64,000 nucleotides of DNA, taken from Rhodotorula mucilaginosa. Taxonomy: Eukaryota; Basidiomycota; Microbotryomycetes; Sporidiobolales; Sporidiobolaceae. The stretch spans positions 124,001 through 188,000 of the forward strand of contig CP137867.1 in NCBI GenBank assembly GCA_034406715.1, written 5' to 3'. Both the position numbers and the translations under genes were made by a program. The notes under the pieces are model-generated. The model did no database searches and was not told where the DNA came from. It saw nothing but the letters and a program-made list of their open reading frames with translations. This document shows, piece after piece, positions 48,180 through 58,302 of this stretch. How positions within the stretch are numbered: position 1 is the first letter of the stretch; each line of letters opens with the position of its first letter.

Positions 48180-49140
48180 CGTGTCGGATCGAACCAGGGC
48201 TGTCGGCGAGAGGTGACGTCGAGACAGCGGGTCGGGGGCCTGAGCGTCGCCCAAGTCCGCCTTCGCCTGCGTCATTGTCGTCCTCGTCGCTGCTGTCGCT
48301 CGAGCACGAGTCTGCGAGCTCAGGGCGGTACGCGAGCGCCGGCATCCCTCGCCTGGCCAGATCAGGAGGAATATTGAGGCGGAAGGTTGTGGTTGCGGGA
48401 CAAGTCTCAGAAACGCGGTACAGACCGTTCCATTGCAGGAACAGCTTGGCGGTTTGGACATCACCAAGAGTGTTGGGTGGGCAAGTTGACCATGACAAGA
48501 TCACTGACAGCAAAAACGGGAGACTTTTGTGCGCCTGCTCGGCTTGACAAATCTGCGCTGCGGCGAGGGCGTCCCGAGCTTCTTGAGGGGGTGCTGAGTG
48601 TTCGGCAGCAAGGTGCTCTCGTGCATGGATAGGATAGGATAGGATAAATTCCAAGTTATCCTATCCTATCTATCGTGCATGGCGCGGGCAGGGCAAGGTG
48701 TTGGTGGCAGGGATGAGGGTGTGTGTTGTGCTGAGGACGAGGTCAAATGGCATTTTGCCGGTAGAGGTGTTCAAGGCGGCGTTCCTTTGCAAACGTGACC
48801 ACGGGCAGATGTTGCTCACCCAGTCCTTTTGATGTCGAGCGACGTGATGCCGCCGCGGCCTTGTTAGTCCGCTCGCTACGCCTGTCGGTGACCGGATGAA
48901 ACAAAGTCGACATCTGAATGTTGATCCCGAGGCACGCGTGCAGACCTCGCCAGAAATTCAACGCGAACAGTTCGTCGCGATCGCAGACATTGCGTTCTGG
49001 CACACCGCAGAGTCAGAGCTCTTTCTCAAAGAAGGGCTTGGCGACATCCTTGGCGCTGTCCTCTGCGCAACAGAAGTAGCCGGTGAGCCGGTTTGTGATT
49101 GTGAGCTGACCCTCTGATGTAGGAACAGCCGCACAATGAC
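48180..49140 (-). mobile_element. Ty3/gypsy pol fossil (integrase region)
   Basis: Minus-strand remnant of a Ty3/gypsy LTR retrotransposon. Similarity is to the integrase core (catalytic Asp/Glu region, including the typical MSTLFHP-TD-RSERT block) and to the integrase C-terminal domain that precedes the chromodomain in basidiomycete gypsy elements. No LTRs, gag, protease or reverse transcriptase are visible, so both ends are missing. The reading frame is broken at several points (roughly five or more) and it carries one small LINE-tail insertion. It appears old and non-functional. Limits are approximate. Confidence 0.65.
48629..48672. mobile_element. 44-bp foldback LINE-tail insertion with 10-bp target duplication
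   Basis: The insert consists of a (GGATA)n arm with AAATTCCAAG followed directly by an inverted TTATCCTATCC arm, so it can fold on itself. TCGTGCATGG flanks it on both sides (48619-48628 and 48673-48682). The arms are the (ATCCT)n LINE 3' end in both orientations, the structure expected from twin priming with 5' inversion. It sits inside the Ty3/gypsy fossil. Confidence 0.7.
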
Positions 49141-49244
49141 AAGCAAGATGTTGGTGAAGGGGCAAAAGCGTACGGGGAGAGGGTGGAGGCGCCGACGCGT
49201 CATCCGAGCCTTGTGTCGGTGACACCCATTGCGAGATTGTACGT

Positions 49245-49927
49245 ACCGCGCAGGCCGCCTTCAAAGCAGCACAAAAAGCGACGTGGGCATGCTCCCGGTC
49301 GACCTCCACCACCGGCGCCCAACTTTGCGCCGTCGCCTCTTCCTCGCCCGCTCCCTCCTTACACCCGCTTTGACTCTTCACTCTTCACTCTCTCACCGCC
49401 ACTCAACGCTTCTCACACGGCTACGGACCGGCGCTTGCGACCTCGGCGCATATAAGGCGCATTTCGAACCCGAACGACTCATGTGCGCTTGCGGCGGTGA
49501 GCCAGAAACCCGAGAACACTTCTTCCTCCACTGCCCTCTCTACGCCACCCCGCGTGCGACTCTCCTTGCGTCCCTCCGACTCCACTCACCTTCCCTCGCC
49601 TACCTGCTCAGCGACCCTTGCGCGACAAAGCCGACACTCCGGTTCCCGTTCCTCACTGACTTGGGCCGTTTCGGCTCGCTTTACTGCCCGCCCTCAGAGG
49701 ACCCATCTGTTTAGTTTCTGGATTCTGTCCTGCCCCTCCCCTTTCCTGTCTCACTCCTGATCCACTATACCCTTTCATCCTTTTCCAACCTGATTTTCCC
49801 AACTCAAACGAGCTGGGTTTTTCTTCGGGCCTTTCCTTGCTTCCTGACTTTGTGTAGTATCCTCGGTGGGCTTTTTAGCTCGATATGGCCTGAAACAAGA
49901 ATCATCTATCTATCTATCTATCTATCT
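49245..49927 (+). mobile_element. 5'-truncated LINE copy B, (ATCT)n tail
   Basis: Best preserved LINE C-terminus in the window. It reads FKAAQKATWACS, later LLTRLRTGACDLGAYKAHFE, RLMCACGGEPETREHFFLHC and PLYATPRATLLASLRL, ending SEDPSV at 49714. The Cys-x-Cys...His...Cys cluster downstream of the RNase H-like region is the C-terminal zinc knuckle common to many non-LTR retrotransposons. The 3' UTR (GAGCTGGGTTTTTCTTCGGG) ends TAGCTCGATATGGCCTGAAA and the (ATCT)n tail at about 49908-49927, followed by a (CTG)n run. The reverse transcriptase is absent, so the copy is 5'-truncated. Confidence 0.78.
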
Positions 49928-50640
49928 GCTGCTGCTGCTGCTGACAGCCGAGCAATGCAACCGAGAGTCTGAAGGGATTACAGAGGATAGAGGAGGAAGA
50001 ATGGTAGCGTTCAAAGGTGTCCTACTCAGTTCCGGGTGATAGCTAGCTCGAGACATGCATAGCAAGTTGTAGACGGGCGAGAGCCAATTGACAGTGCCTC
50101 AAAGATAAATCTCGAGAGAGTATGAGTTAGGAGGGGGGAGTGCTAAAAGAGAAGCTAACACCAGAGCAAGGGAATTTCCACTGACACCACCTAAGATGGG
50201 TGCTGGTGTCTTGAGGCAGTGACCAACACTTTGTAACCAGCACAGTGTATGTTATCATCTGCAAACGGAAGTGGTGTCAGTGTGTTCAAGGGAAGAGAGA
50301 GGAAGAGATGCAGAATGGGAAGACAATGACAAGCAAGGCAAAGCTTGAGACTCCTACCCAGCACCGTTTTCATTTTCATTCACGAGACGCCATAGATGGA
50401 CTGGATGCAGCCACCCAAGCAGACGCAGAGACGAAGAGACACAGATGACTCTGGGAGACTCTCACCAACTGACTTTTCCAGGGAAACCCATGTGCTTGCA
50501 GACTTGCTTGTGCACCTTGGCAAACTAGTCAGACTCCAAGATGGTTGACTGCCCTGACATGCTCAAGCCAATACCTTGCCCAGACAGCCGCCAAGCTGTT
50601 CCCATGAGATTGAGCACTGGGTGCAGGAGAGGCAACTCGG
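49928..50640. other. Island spacer, nothing recognised
   Basis: Starts with seven CTG units directly after the LINE tail. The following ~690 bases hold no recognised frame, repeat end or RNA gene. Confidence 0.4.
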
Positions 50641-50689
50641 TGACAACAGATCAAAGTATCGCTGACTGAACACCTTCAATGCAAGATTG

Positions 50690-51100
50690 TGACCTCGGCA
50701 ACGGACGTCTCAGCGGCGTCTGGGAGCTCCCCAGAAGCGTCTCGGCTATATGGGCTAGCTACGAAGCCGCTCTCCTCCAGCAGTAGGCCAGGGACTGATC
50801 TCCTGCGCCAGCGGGTGCCGGCCTCCACACCATTGCCAACTTTTTCCCCTCCGGGCTCTTCCTACTCATTAGCTTGACATGACTTGGAGCGAGATTTGTC
50901 AACCTATCCATCTTCCTACTCACGGTTCCATGCTCGGCTCACACGGCGGCAATTGCCCGGAGAATGAAATGTGTAGATGCGATGAAGTTGAGTCCCGCGA
51001 ACATTTTAGCCTCCTCTGCCCGCCTTACGCCGCCCCTCGTGCCGCCCTCCTCTCTAAGCTCCGCAAGCCAACCTTCCCTCCCAGCGGCTTCCTACTTGGC

Positions 51101-51150
<50 letters not shown>

Positions 51151-51400
51151 CCACCAAGGCCGTCCTCTGATTCCTCACCAACTCGGGCCGCTTTGGCTCG
51201 CTTTACTTGCCCCCAGCAGCCCCCTCTCCCTCCCTCCTTTTAGCCCCTGTCTTGTGACCCGCGCTCTCCACACCATCAGCCTTCCTTCTTTTTCCGCTGC
51301 ATCTACAACCCCTCTGTACCCTCTGCTTCTCCAACCCAATTTTCCTGACTGTAAAAGAGCAGGTTTTTTCTTCAGGCCTCTTTCCACTTCTCCCACAGTC
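50690..51400 (+). mobile_element. Diverged 5'-truncated LINE copy C
   Basis: Coding remnant with CRCDEVESREHFSLLCPPYA and APRAALLSKLRKPTFPPSGF aligns with the zinc-knuckle end of copies B and D but is far more diverged. After a long C homopolymer it resumes with FLTNSGRFGSLYLPP-type sequence. The 3' UTR piece CCAATTTTCCTGACTGTAAA with AGCAGGTTTTTTCTTC is shared with the other copies. No clear microsatellite tail remains. The left limit is uncertain. Confidence 0.6.
51103..51148. repeat. 46-base C homopolymer
   Basis: An uninterrupted run of 46 C (46 G on the minus strand) inside LINE copy C. It would encode poly-Pro, poly-Pro or poly-Gly depending on frame and strand. Runs of this length are prone to slippage and to four-stranded structures; assembly error in its length is possible. 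Confidence 0.9.
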
Positions 51401-52908
51401 TGCAAGGGGTGTAAGTCCTTGCTGGCCTGGCCATGGTCATTGCACTGCGGTTCAGAGCTCAATTGTCCCGTCGTGCGGTTATCACTTCTTCTTCTTTGTC
51501 TCACGAGTTGCTGACGTCCTTCTCTTCTGACTTTACAGCTGCCATTGCTCTTGCCTCTGCCAACAAGTTGCTTTGCATGACTGTTGTTGAGGAGCTGACG
51601 CACTACCCTGAATTTGCTGTCTTGGAAGGCCTTGTCTTCCTTTGCATTGCCAAGTCGTGGCAACTTGTTGTGCCTGCTGGCACGATCCCCAAGTTGGCCT
51701 TACACACAGTCACACGGCCTCTGTTGTTTTGTGAGTCTGTGATTGGTTTTGCTCACTCTGGTAGTTATCTGGGCCACAAGAAGATGTCGGTGCTGCCAAT
51801 GTTGTCTCAAGATGATAACCAGTGAACATGTGCTTGCAAGCCATGTGCACAGAGCAACGCTGCCATGCTGAAGCCTTACAGCATTGGGTGTGCCAATGAT
51901 GCTGTAGCATCAAGTTGGGATGGGTCACATAATGGGGCTGCTGGCCCTCAAACTCAACTACCTGACTGGTTTTATCTACCTATCTGTTTCAAAGTGCGCT
52001 CACAGAATCTTGCACCCTGCACCCCGCTTCTTGCCCACAGTGTGGTCAACAGAGGTGCAGAGCGCACTTTGACAGTCAAAATGGTGTACATTTTGACCAG
52101 TTTCCTGTCAGCGTCTCTGACGATCAGTTGACACATTGAAATGGGTCTTGTCTGCTTAGGGATGGCCTCATTGTTGACAACCAGTCATTCCACATCATAC
52201 AGCGAGTTGGCCTGTAGATAGGAAGCCACATCTTCAATGTGTCCTTGTCAGTTTCCCGCTTTGGAAGTGTAAGTTGTAAGTGACAGTCTTGCACATCCAC
52301 CCCTGATATTTGTCCTGACGCACAGGCACCAGCAGATGAAGCAGACGGCAACTCAGGGGGCTCAAAGTTGCTTGCAGTGTTTTGATCAGTGTTCTCAGAG
52401 GCCATATTGGGGTGGTGTAGTGCAGCTGCTGTTTCTTGACCCTGAGCTGGATCTCAACACGTTCTGTCACAAGGAGCAGATGGTCCTGTCTCCATTGTTC
52501 TGCCTTCAAGATATGCATCTTCACATACCTCAGCTGCCTTGTTAGTTCCAACTGATCTGGTCTCTCAGGATGCTGTTTCAGGTAGTAGGGCCTCCCAGGT
52601 GGGGCTTACTGGCAATCACTGCATAGGCCAGTGGAAAGGTCAGGAGAAGGAGCTACTCACATGTGTTGAATCATGGCCGTCTGGGTTCCTTCTTGTTGGG
52701 TCTGAAATTGAAGTACCGGGACTCGCGCAACAAGGTGACATGTGAGCAGAAGCATGGAGAGGAGCAGGCAAGGTAGGAAAGAGGGAAAGAGAGGAGAGAA
52801 GCGCTAGAGTGGGGCATAAGGGGCGGGACCGGCTTTTCCACGGAGCACAAGGGCAAAAGCGTTGGTCAAGTCTTGCCCCAAGGACTGAGTGTCACAAGTC
52901 AGTGTAGT
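51401..52908. other. Island spacer with unassigned short frames
   Basis: About 1.5 kb. The longest plausible frame is at 51433-51825 (rightward, starting MVIALRFRAQLSRRAVITSS and ending MLSQDDNQ), with no recognisable family or splice support. Leftward frames between 52124 and 52551 are also unassigned. I see no terminal repeats. Confidence 0.35.
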
Positions 52909-53421
52909 TGACTCTCCTCACACAGCTGCGGACCGGCGCTTGCGACCTCGGCGCCTACAAGGCGCATTTCGAACCCAATCGACTCATGTGCGCTTGCGGC
53001 GGTGAGCCAGAAACCCGAGAACACTTCTTCCTCCACTGCCCGCTCTATGCCACCCCTTGTGCAACCCTCCTTGCCTCCCTCCGACTCCAATCACCTTCCC
53101 TCGCCTACCTGCTCAGCGACCCGCGCGCAACAAAGCCGACACTCCGCTTCCTCGCCATCTCGGGCCGTTTCAACTCGCTCTACTCCCCACCCTCAGATGA
53201 CCCGTCTAGTTGAGTTCGCCCTCCACCATACCTCTCCCTACATCCCCCTCTCCCTCACCCTCTCACCTATACCCCACATTCTTTCCAGCCTGATTTTCCT
53301 GCAAGTGATGAGGTTTTTTTATTCGGGCCTTCCCTCGCTTCCCCCACTCTGAGTAGTATCCGCGGTCTACGTGGGCTTCTATAGCTCGATATGACTTGAA
53401 ACGCGAATTATCTATCTATCT
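52909..53421 (+). mobile_element. 5'-truncated LINE copy D, (ATCT)n tail
   Basis: Begins abruptly at the sequence shared with copy B (CTGCGGACCGGCGCTTGCGA). It encodes QLRTGACDLGAYKAHFEPNR and MCACGGEPETREHFFLHCPL up to DDPSS at 53213. The 3' UTR ends TAGCTCGATATGACTTGAAA and the tail TTATCTATCTATCTATG at 53408-53421. Very similar to copy B, so the two come from the same subfamily and are relatively young. Confidence 0.75.
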
Positions 53422-54034
53422 ATGCGCGAGATGCGAGAAAAGAGGCGGTGGGTGCAAATGAACGCGAGAGGAGCCAGTCCACAGCACTATTGGGCGAGGG
53501 AAGCTCACGAGCGCTATCCATCATCCTGGATCAAGCGAACCCTGATCCTGAAGGATTGGTACGGGGCTCACAGTGCGGTGTGTGGGCGCGGGCCCTTTTG
53601 TGGTTATACCTGCAAATTGCACTTGTTCAGATGTGCAGGCTTGCGTGTTTTCTCTGAAGGTTTTCCATGCTTTATGTCTCGTCGCTCTGTGCGTGGACCA
53701 CGTTCCGTGCACATCACTCCTTGGCTTCCCGCACGTGCTTGTCTCTTCCTAGGAGCCGTCCAAATTGGTCCTGCACACCATGGTCCCACAGCTAGCTGCA
53801 GTGGGCTGTTCATCCTGCCCATGGCTCCAAGACCGCCTCTCATCAGTGTCCTCATTGGCAGCAACTTGTCCGCCTTGAGAACGGGCGGCGAGTCTCCATT
53901 GCATGCAAACAAGAACAAGCTTGTCAGTCACATACTGCAATGCTCTTCAGCTGGGGGTTGAAAGCAGACCTTGAGACAGCAACCAAGAATCATTGTTGCC
54001 TGGATCCCCTCTCGCTCACAGTGCATATGCGCGA
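53422..54034. other. Segment between two tail-to-tail LINE ends
   Basis: About 610 bases flanked by the 10-base direct repeat TATGCGCGAG (53421-53430 and 54025-54034). A 179-codon rightward frame (53422-53961) has Cys-rich and Pro-rich composition but no recognisable similarity. Confidence 0.4.
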
Positions 54035-54300
54035 GTAGATAGATAGATAATTTGAGTTTTCAAGTCATATCGAGCTAGAGAGCCCATGTAGACCGAGGGT
54101 TCTACACCAAGTGAGGGAAGCGAGGGAAAGGCCCGAAGAAAAAACCTGCTCTTTGAGTCAGGACAATCAGGTAGGAACAAGAGGGGTAGGGGTATATCTT
54201 GGGGGTAGAAAAGGATGAGTTAGGGTGAAGAGTTTAACCAGGAGGAGCGCTATTCAGAGGGAAAGGGGGGTGGATTCGGGCGGCGAGCAGAGCGAGTCGA
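54035..54300 (-). mobile_element. 5'-truncated LINE copy E, (ATCT)n tail
   Basis: Minus-strand 3' end: the tail (54035-54049), then TTTGAGTTTTCAAGTCATAT and CGAGCTAGAGAGCCCATGTA, and the 3' UTR signature GGAAAGGCCCGAAGAAAAAA. Almost no coding sequence remains. The right limit is approximate, where similarity fades after the Phe/Asp/Ser-rich end of the reading frame. Confidence 0.65.
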
Positions 54301-54652
54301 AACGTCGTCGAGTGCTGACAAGTGGATCCAGGTATGCGCCTTTCCAGAGCCCATTCTCTCTCTCACACACCCACACTGACAATTAGATCCAGTAATACAT
54401 GCCAGGGTCCCACCAGCTTGCTTAACTTGTTGAGAGAGTGCTTGCCACTGAGCTTTCTGCAATGTAAGCCATGCACCCTGGCTAGGTCCTGAACAAGTTA
54501 GCACAGCTTGCTCAAACACAGTCAAGCTGTGCTTATTGTGTTAACTCGGACGTCTGTATCTCGACGTGCAAGCGGTATCAGCAAGCTGAAGGGGCCGGGT
54601 CTAACTTTCCCGCTGATCATATGTTCAAAAATTAGATGGCTTTACATCAAAT
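54301..54652. other. Island right edge, nothing recognised
   Basis: About 350 bases before tRNA-Glu. Lower GC, no recognised frame. The bases directly upstream of the tRNA (CATCAAATTCC) loosely resemble those upstream of the left copy. Confidence 0.4.
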
Positions 54653-54724
54653 TCCTCGATGGTCTAGTGGTTATGATTCGGCTCTCTCACAGCCGCGAGC
54701 GGGGTTCGATTCCCCGTCGGGGAA
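54653..54724 (+). tRNA. tRNA-Glu(CTC), right copy
   Basis: Same 72 bases as the left copy at 41020-41091, in the opposite orientation: acceptor TCCTCGA/TCGGGGA, anticodon CTC in loop CTCTCAC, T-arm CGGGGTTCGATTCCCCG. Five T at 54731-54735 form the terminator. Downstream bases (CTGGTGCGCCTCAAGGCG) weakly resemble those after the left copy, which suggests an old duplication. Confidence 0.95.
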
Positions 54725-54909
54725 ATTTGCTTTTTCTGGTGCGCCTCAAGGCGTGTGTTCCCAAGTTCAAGGCGCGCGGCGAAAGGACCGCGAGCCCTGA
54801 GAGGACACTTGCGCAAGCTTCCTTTTTTGCATCCCAGGGCATAGAAAAGTCGTATCCAAAAGAGTTGCAGCAAGAAAGCTACCAAGACTAACGCTACCCG
54901 CTCAAACCT

Positions 54910-57900
54910 TCAGCCTCCACTGGTTGTGTCGCTCACTTCGTCAATGTCCATTCCGCCGGCCCCTCCTTCCTGCTCAATCTGCTGGCGGATCAGACTGCCG
55001 GATGTGCGTCAAGAAATCAGCGAGTGCATCACGGGCCGCCACGCAGAAAACGCACCTCGCGAAGCGGGGTTCGAGATCCTGCGCTTGAGCAAACAGTCGC
55101 AGCATCTCTGAACGTCGGCCGAGGTTGCGGTAAAGCTGGCCCAAAAGGTACAGAACGTTCGGTTCGGTCGGCGCCTGATGCTGCAGCGCAAGGAGGTCCG
55201 CTTCGGCGGCCTGTGCACCCGACGGAAACAGGCATCGTCAGGATCGGCTGCTCGTGCGGGAAGTGACGGAACAGTTATTCACCTCGTGCCTCTGCATTCG
55301 GACGAGCAAGCGAACACGCTTGAAGCGGACGAGCGATGATTCAGGAGCCACGGCTTTCGCCTCATCGTACATGTCGAGCGCCTCTGCCCGCTTGCCGAGC
55401 TTCTCGAGCACCGCACCGACGCAACAAGCGATTGTAGCGTTCGACGGGTTCAGCTGCAGGGCCTTGCGGAAGTGGTACTCGGCGAGGGTGGTCTTGCCTG
55501 TCTTGAGGTAGACGTTCCCGAGGCCGAACCTGGAGATCTCAACACGCGTCAAGACGCCGCACGTGCGCAAGGAAGTCTCAGAGAGGAGAGACAGCTAGAC
55601 TGACCAGGCGTTGTAATGTCGTGGATCGCGACGGATCGCCTCGCGGAAGAAGCCAGAAGCACGCTCCCACTCCTCAAGGAGGACGCTCTCGTGGCCGCTG
55701 AGCGTGTAGGCGTATACGCAGTCTTCGTCGACTTGCGCAGCTCGACGGAAGCACCGCAAGGCATTGGCGTGATCCTCGACGTGGGAATACACGTTTCCAC
55801 ATGCGATCCATGCCGCGGCGTGATCTGGCGCGACGGCGAGGAGTTCCTGAGCGAGGAGCGAAAGCGCAGTGGCCTGACGAAGGTGCCAGAGCGTCGTGGA
55901 GTAGACGGCCATACCCTCGAGACCGTGAGGAGTACCTCTGCGCACTTGCGCAAAAGCGTTCGCTGCCTGCGTAGGTGGGGGCGAGTGAGCTCGTGGTCGA
56001 GTTGCGGCACGAGAAGAGACACCCGACACACCTCGGCATACTGCATGGCATCGAAGTGAGCATGCGCCAGGATGGACGCGGCTCGAGACGAGCGAGATTG
56101 CTCCAGGGGCAGACTAGCGATGGCTTCTGCGACTGCGGGAAGGCGGCGCATGCTGAGGGCTACGAGGGCGCGAGCGAATCCCCGCAGGACCGCCAAGACA
56201 TAATGTTCTGCCTCCTGGCACGACGCGCCGTCTTCGACGGCGACAACTTCGCGCAGATTGGACGTGGCCGTCGCGACATCTGGCGATCGAGGATGAGGGG
56301 ACGAGGAATTCGAGGGCAGAAGGTCGCTGTTATCGGAGCGGACGGACGGGCCGGCTCCAGCCGCCTTCGACCGTTTCTTCTCGCGCGAATGTCCCGTGGG
56401 ACGCGAGCTACTGAGGCTTGTCTGCGACCGCGATGCGATCATCGGAACGCCCCCCTCATTCTGCGACGGCACGGCATTCGAGATTCGGCTGGACCGACGG
56501 GTCGTTCCGGCCGCTGCCGAGTCGGATCGACGGGCTTTGCCGTCGCTGCGGGCGGTGCGCCGCGGTGGCTGACCGATTCGCTGCGTATCGTCGTCGCCCG
56601 TCGAACCGAGCGTGTTGGACAGATGTGCCGAAGCCGGAGCAAGGGTCCCCGCACGCGTGCGCTTGACGCCGGTGGCCGTCGGTCGTAGTCGAGCGGCCGG
56701 CATCGACGACATGGCTGTATCGTTCTGCGCGAGGCCGGAAGCCGGGTTGGCGATCGGAGCGAAGGACAATGTCCCGGTTGCAGGATAGAACGTCGTGTCG
56801 AAAGAACTGGAGCGGCCACTTGGATCAGCAAGGTCTCGAGAACAGACACTGTGAGCTGCTGGTGCACGTACTCGTCTTGCTCGTTCGTCGACCGCGATCC
56901 GACGTAGTTCCCTGGATTGACGCGACGGAGAGGGGGCGGTGCTCCGGCAGCGTCTCTTCCTTTGCCTTTGACTTCCCACCCAACGCCGCCCGATGGCTTC
57001 AGAGGCACTTCGATCGGAGTGACCAGACCAGGGCCGTGCGAATCGCCTCGCAGACGTGTAGCGTGGACATAGTCGGCCGGAGCGTTCACGACAACGTTCT
57101 GCGAAGGCGTGAGGGGCTGCGGACCAGTCTGGGAGGCGCTCGAAAGGTGATCCGCGCCGACGGACGCCACCGGGACGGATTCTCGAGGGAAACTACGAGG
57201 GCGTATGGTGGTAGTCGAGGTGGGTAGAAGAGTCTCGACGTCCGGGGGCTCTCCTAGGCTGCAGAGAGCCTCCAGAGCCTCCCAGCAGGTCGGGCACCTC
57301 GACAAGACCTTCCGGTAGCCGACGATGGCACGATCCGTCTCTCCGGCACGCTGCGCCAACCTCGCCAACTCGAGCTCTACCTCGGCGGGCTCGTCTGCCA
57401 CTGTGGCCAACACGCCCTGCGCGTTGCTCGGTGGTCCTTCGAGCGGCAGCACCGCAGCGAGCGCGACGCCAGGGCGGTTCACCTGCGCGAGGACTTGTCG
57501 ACCCTCTTGGTCGCGTCGGAGGGCCCTGCATGCCTCGGCGTAGAGTCGCGCGCATCGCAGGCTGCATTCGTTCGCCGGCAGAATGAGTCGACCCGAAGAG
57601 GTCGTCGCCCGCGGCTGTTTGGAGGTTCCACCGCTCGTGACGGGAGTGAACGCGACCGGCTGGCGCAGGAGCCACAGCGCCTCGTGCGGACTCCCCAGAG
57701 CCAGATGACATTGGGCGAGGAGGCAAGTCGCGGGTTCCGAGAGCGGTTGAAGGCTCAGCGCCCGCTCCGCATAGAACCTGGCGGTGAGCGGAGAGTACTT
57801 GAGACTCGCGACTGCCAGTCGCCGCAAGAGGTCGCCTATCTGCGCGACAGATGTCGCTGGCGCGGGCGGGTACGGCGACACCAGTCGCGATGGCGGTGGT

Positions 57901-57977
57901 CGATCCGCGAGTGCCGCCATGAGGCGTCGAACGGGAGGCAGGGTGCGCGTGTGTGCTTGGCGAGCGGCACTCGGCAA
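54910..57977 (-). CDS. CDC27: Anaphase-promoting complex subunit Cdc27/APC3
   Basis: TPR scaffold subunit of the APC/C ubiquitin ligase. The longest start is at 57977 (MPSAARQAHTRTLPPVRRLM); an in-frame ATG at 57920 (MAALADRPPPSRLV) is equally plausible. N-terminal TPRs: SLKYSPLTARFYAERALSLQ and QCHLALGSPHEALWLLRQPV. A long disordered Ser/Arg/Pro-rich middle follows. The C-terminal TPR block is typical: ANAFAQVRRGTPHGLEGMAV, YSTTLWHLRQATALSLLAQE, AWIACGNVYSHVEDHANALR, YAYTLSGHESVLLEEWERAS, RDPRHYNAWSV, GLGNVYLKTGKTTLAEYHFR. Three downstream exons give LYLLGQLYRNLGRRSEMLRL, LEPRFARSLIRQQIEQEG and a Gly-rich end DTTSGG with TGA at 54910. The YSTTLWHL and DPRHYNAW motifs are diagnostic. It is the first host gene right of the island. 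Confidence 0.92.
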
Positions 57978-58302
57978 GGTGTCTTTGCCAGGCAGTCGTG
58001 GTCCGGTCGGTCGTCGGTGTGGTCAGGACGGGACGGGAGGTTGAATGACGGAACTGCTTGCCTGGGAAACGAAAGAGTATTTGTAATGCGAGCTACAAGG
58101 CATTACAAATAAACACTTTTAGGGACGGCCGAGCCTTTTCGGCGCGCGAGTCAAAAAATTCTCTTCATTCGAGATCGACTTTTCCCATTCCGCCACCCTC
58201 TACCCTTTCGAGTCTTCACCTGTGGACCTTTCCCTCGAGCGGCCGTGAAGCGGAACCACTGTCTCTACTCCCAGACCTTGCCACCGCAACCCCTCGACCG
58301 AG
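57978..58302. promoter_or_regulatory. Divergent promoter region, CDC27 / ASN1
   Basis: About 325 bases between start codons. A TTGTAATG...CATTACAA inverted pair lies near 58080-58110 and could be a hairpin or a dyad binding site. No TATA box was identified with confidence. Confidence 0.4.

Noticed and set aside
52124-52551. Leftward frames vaguely resembling retroelement integrase C-termini
   Set aside because: The resemblance is limited to a few charged residues and no family motif could be defended.
53422-53961. 179-codon frame between two LINE ends
   Set aside because: No recognisable similarity, no splice support, and it starts exactly at a LINE tail. Length alone is not unusual here.
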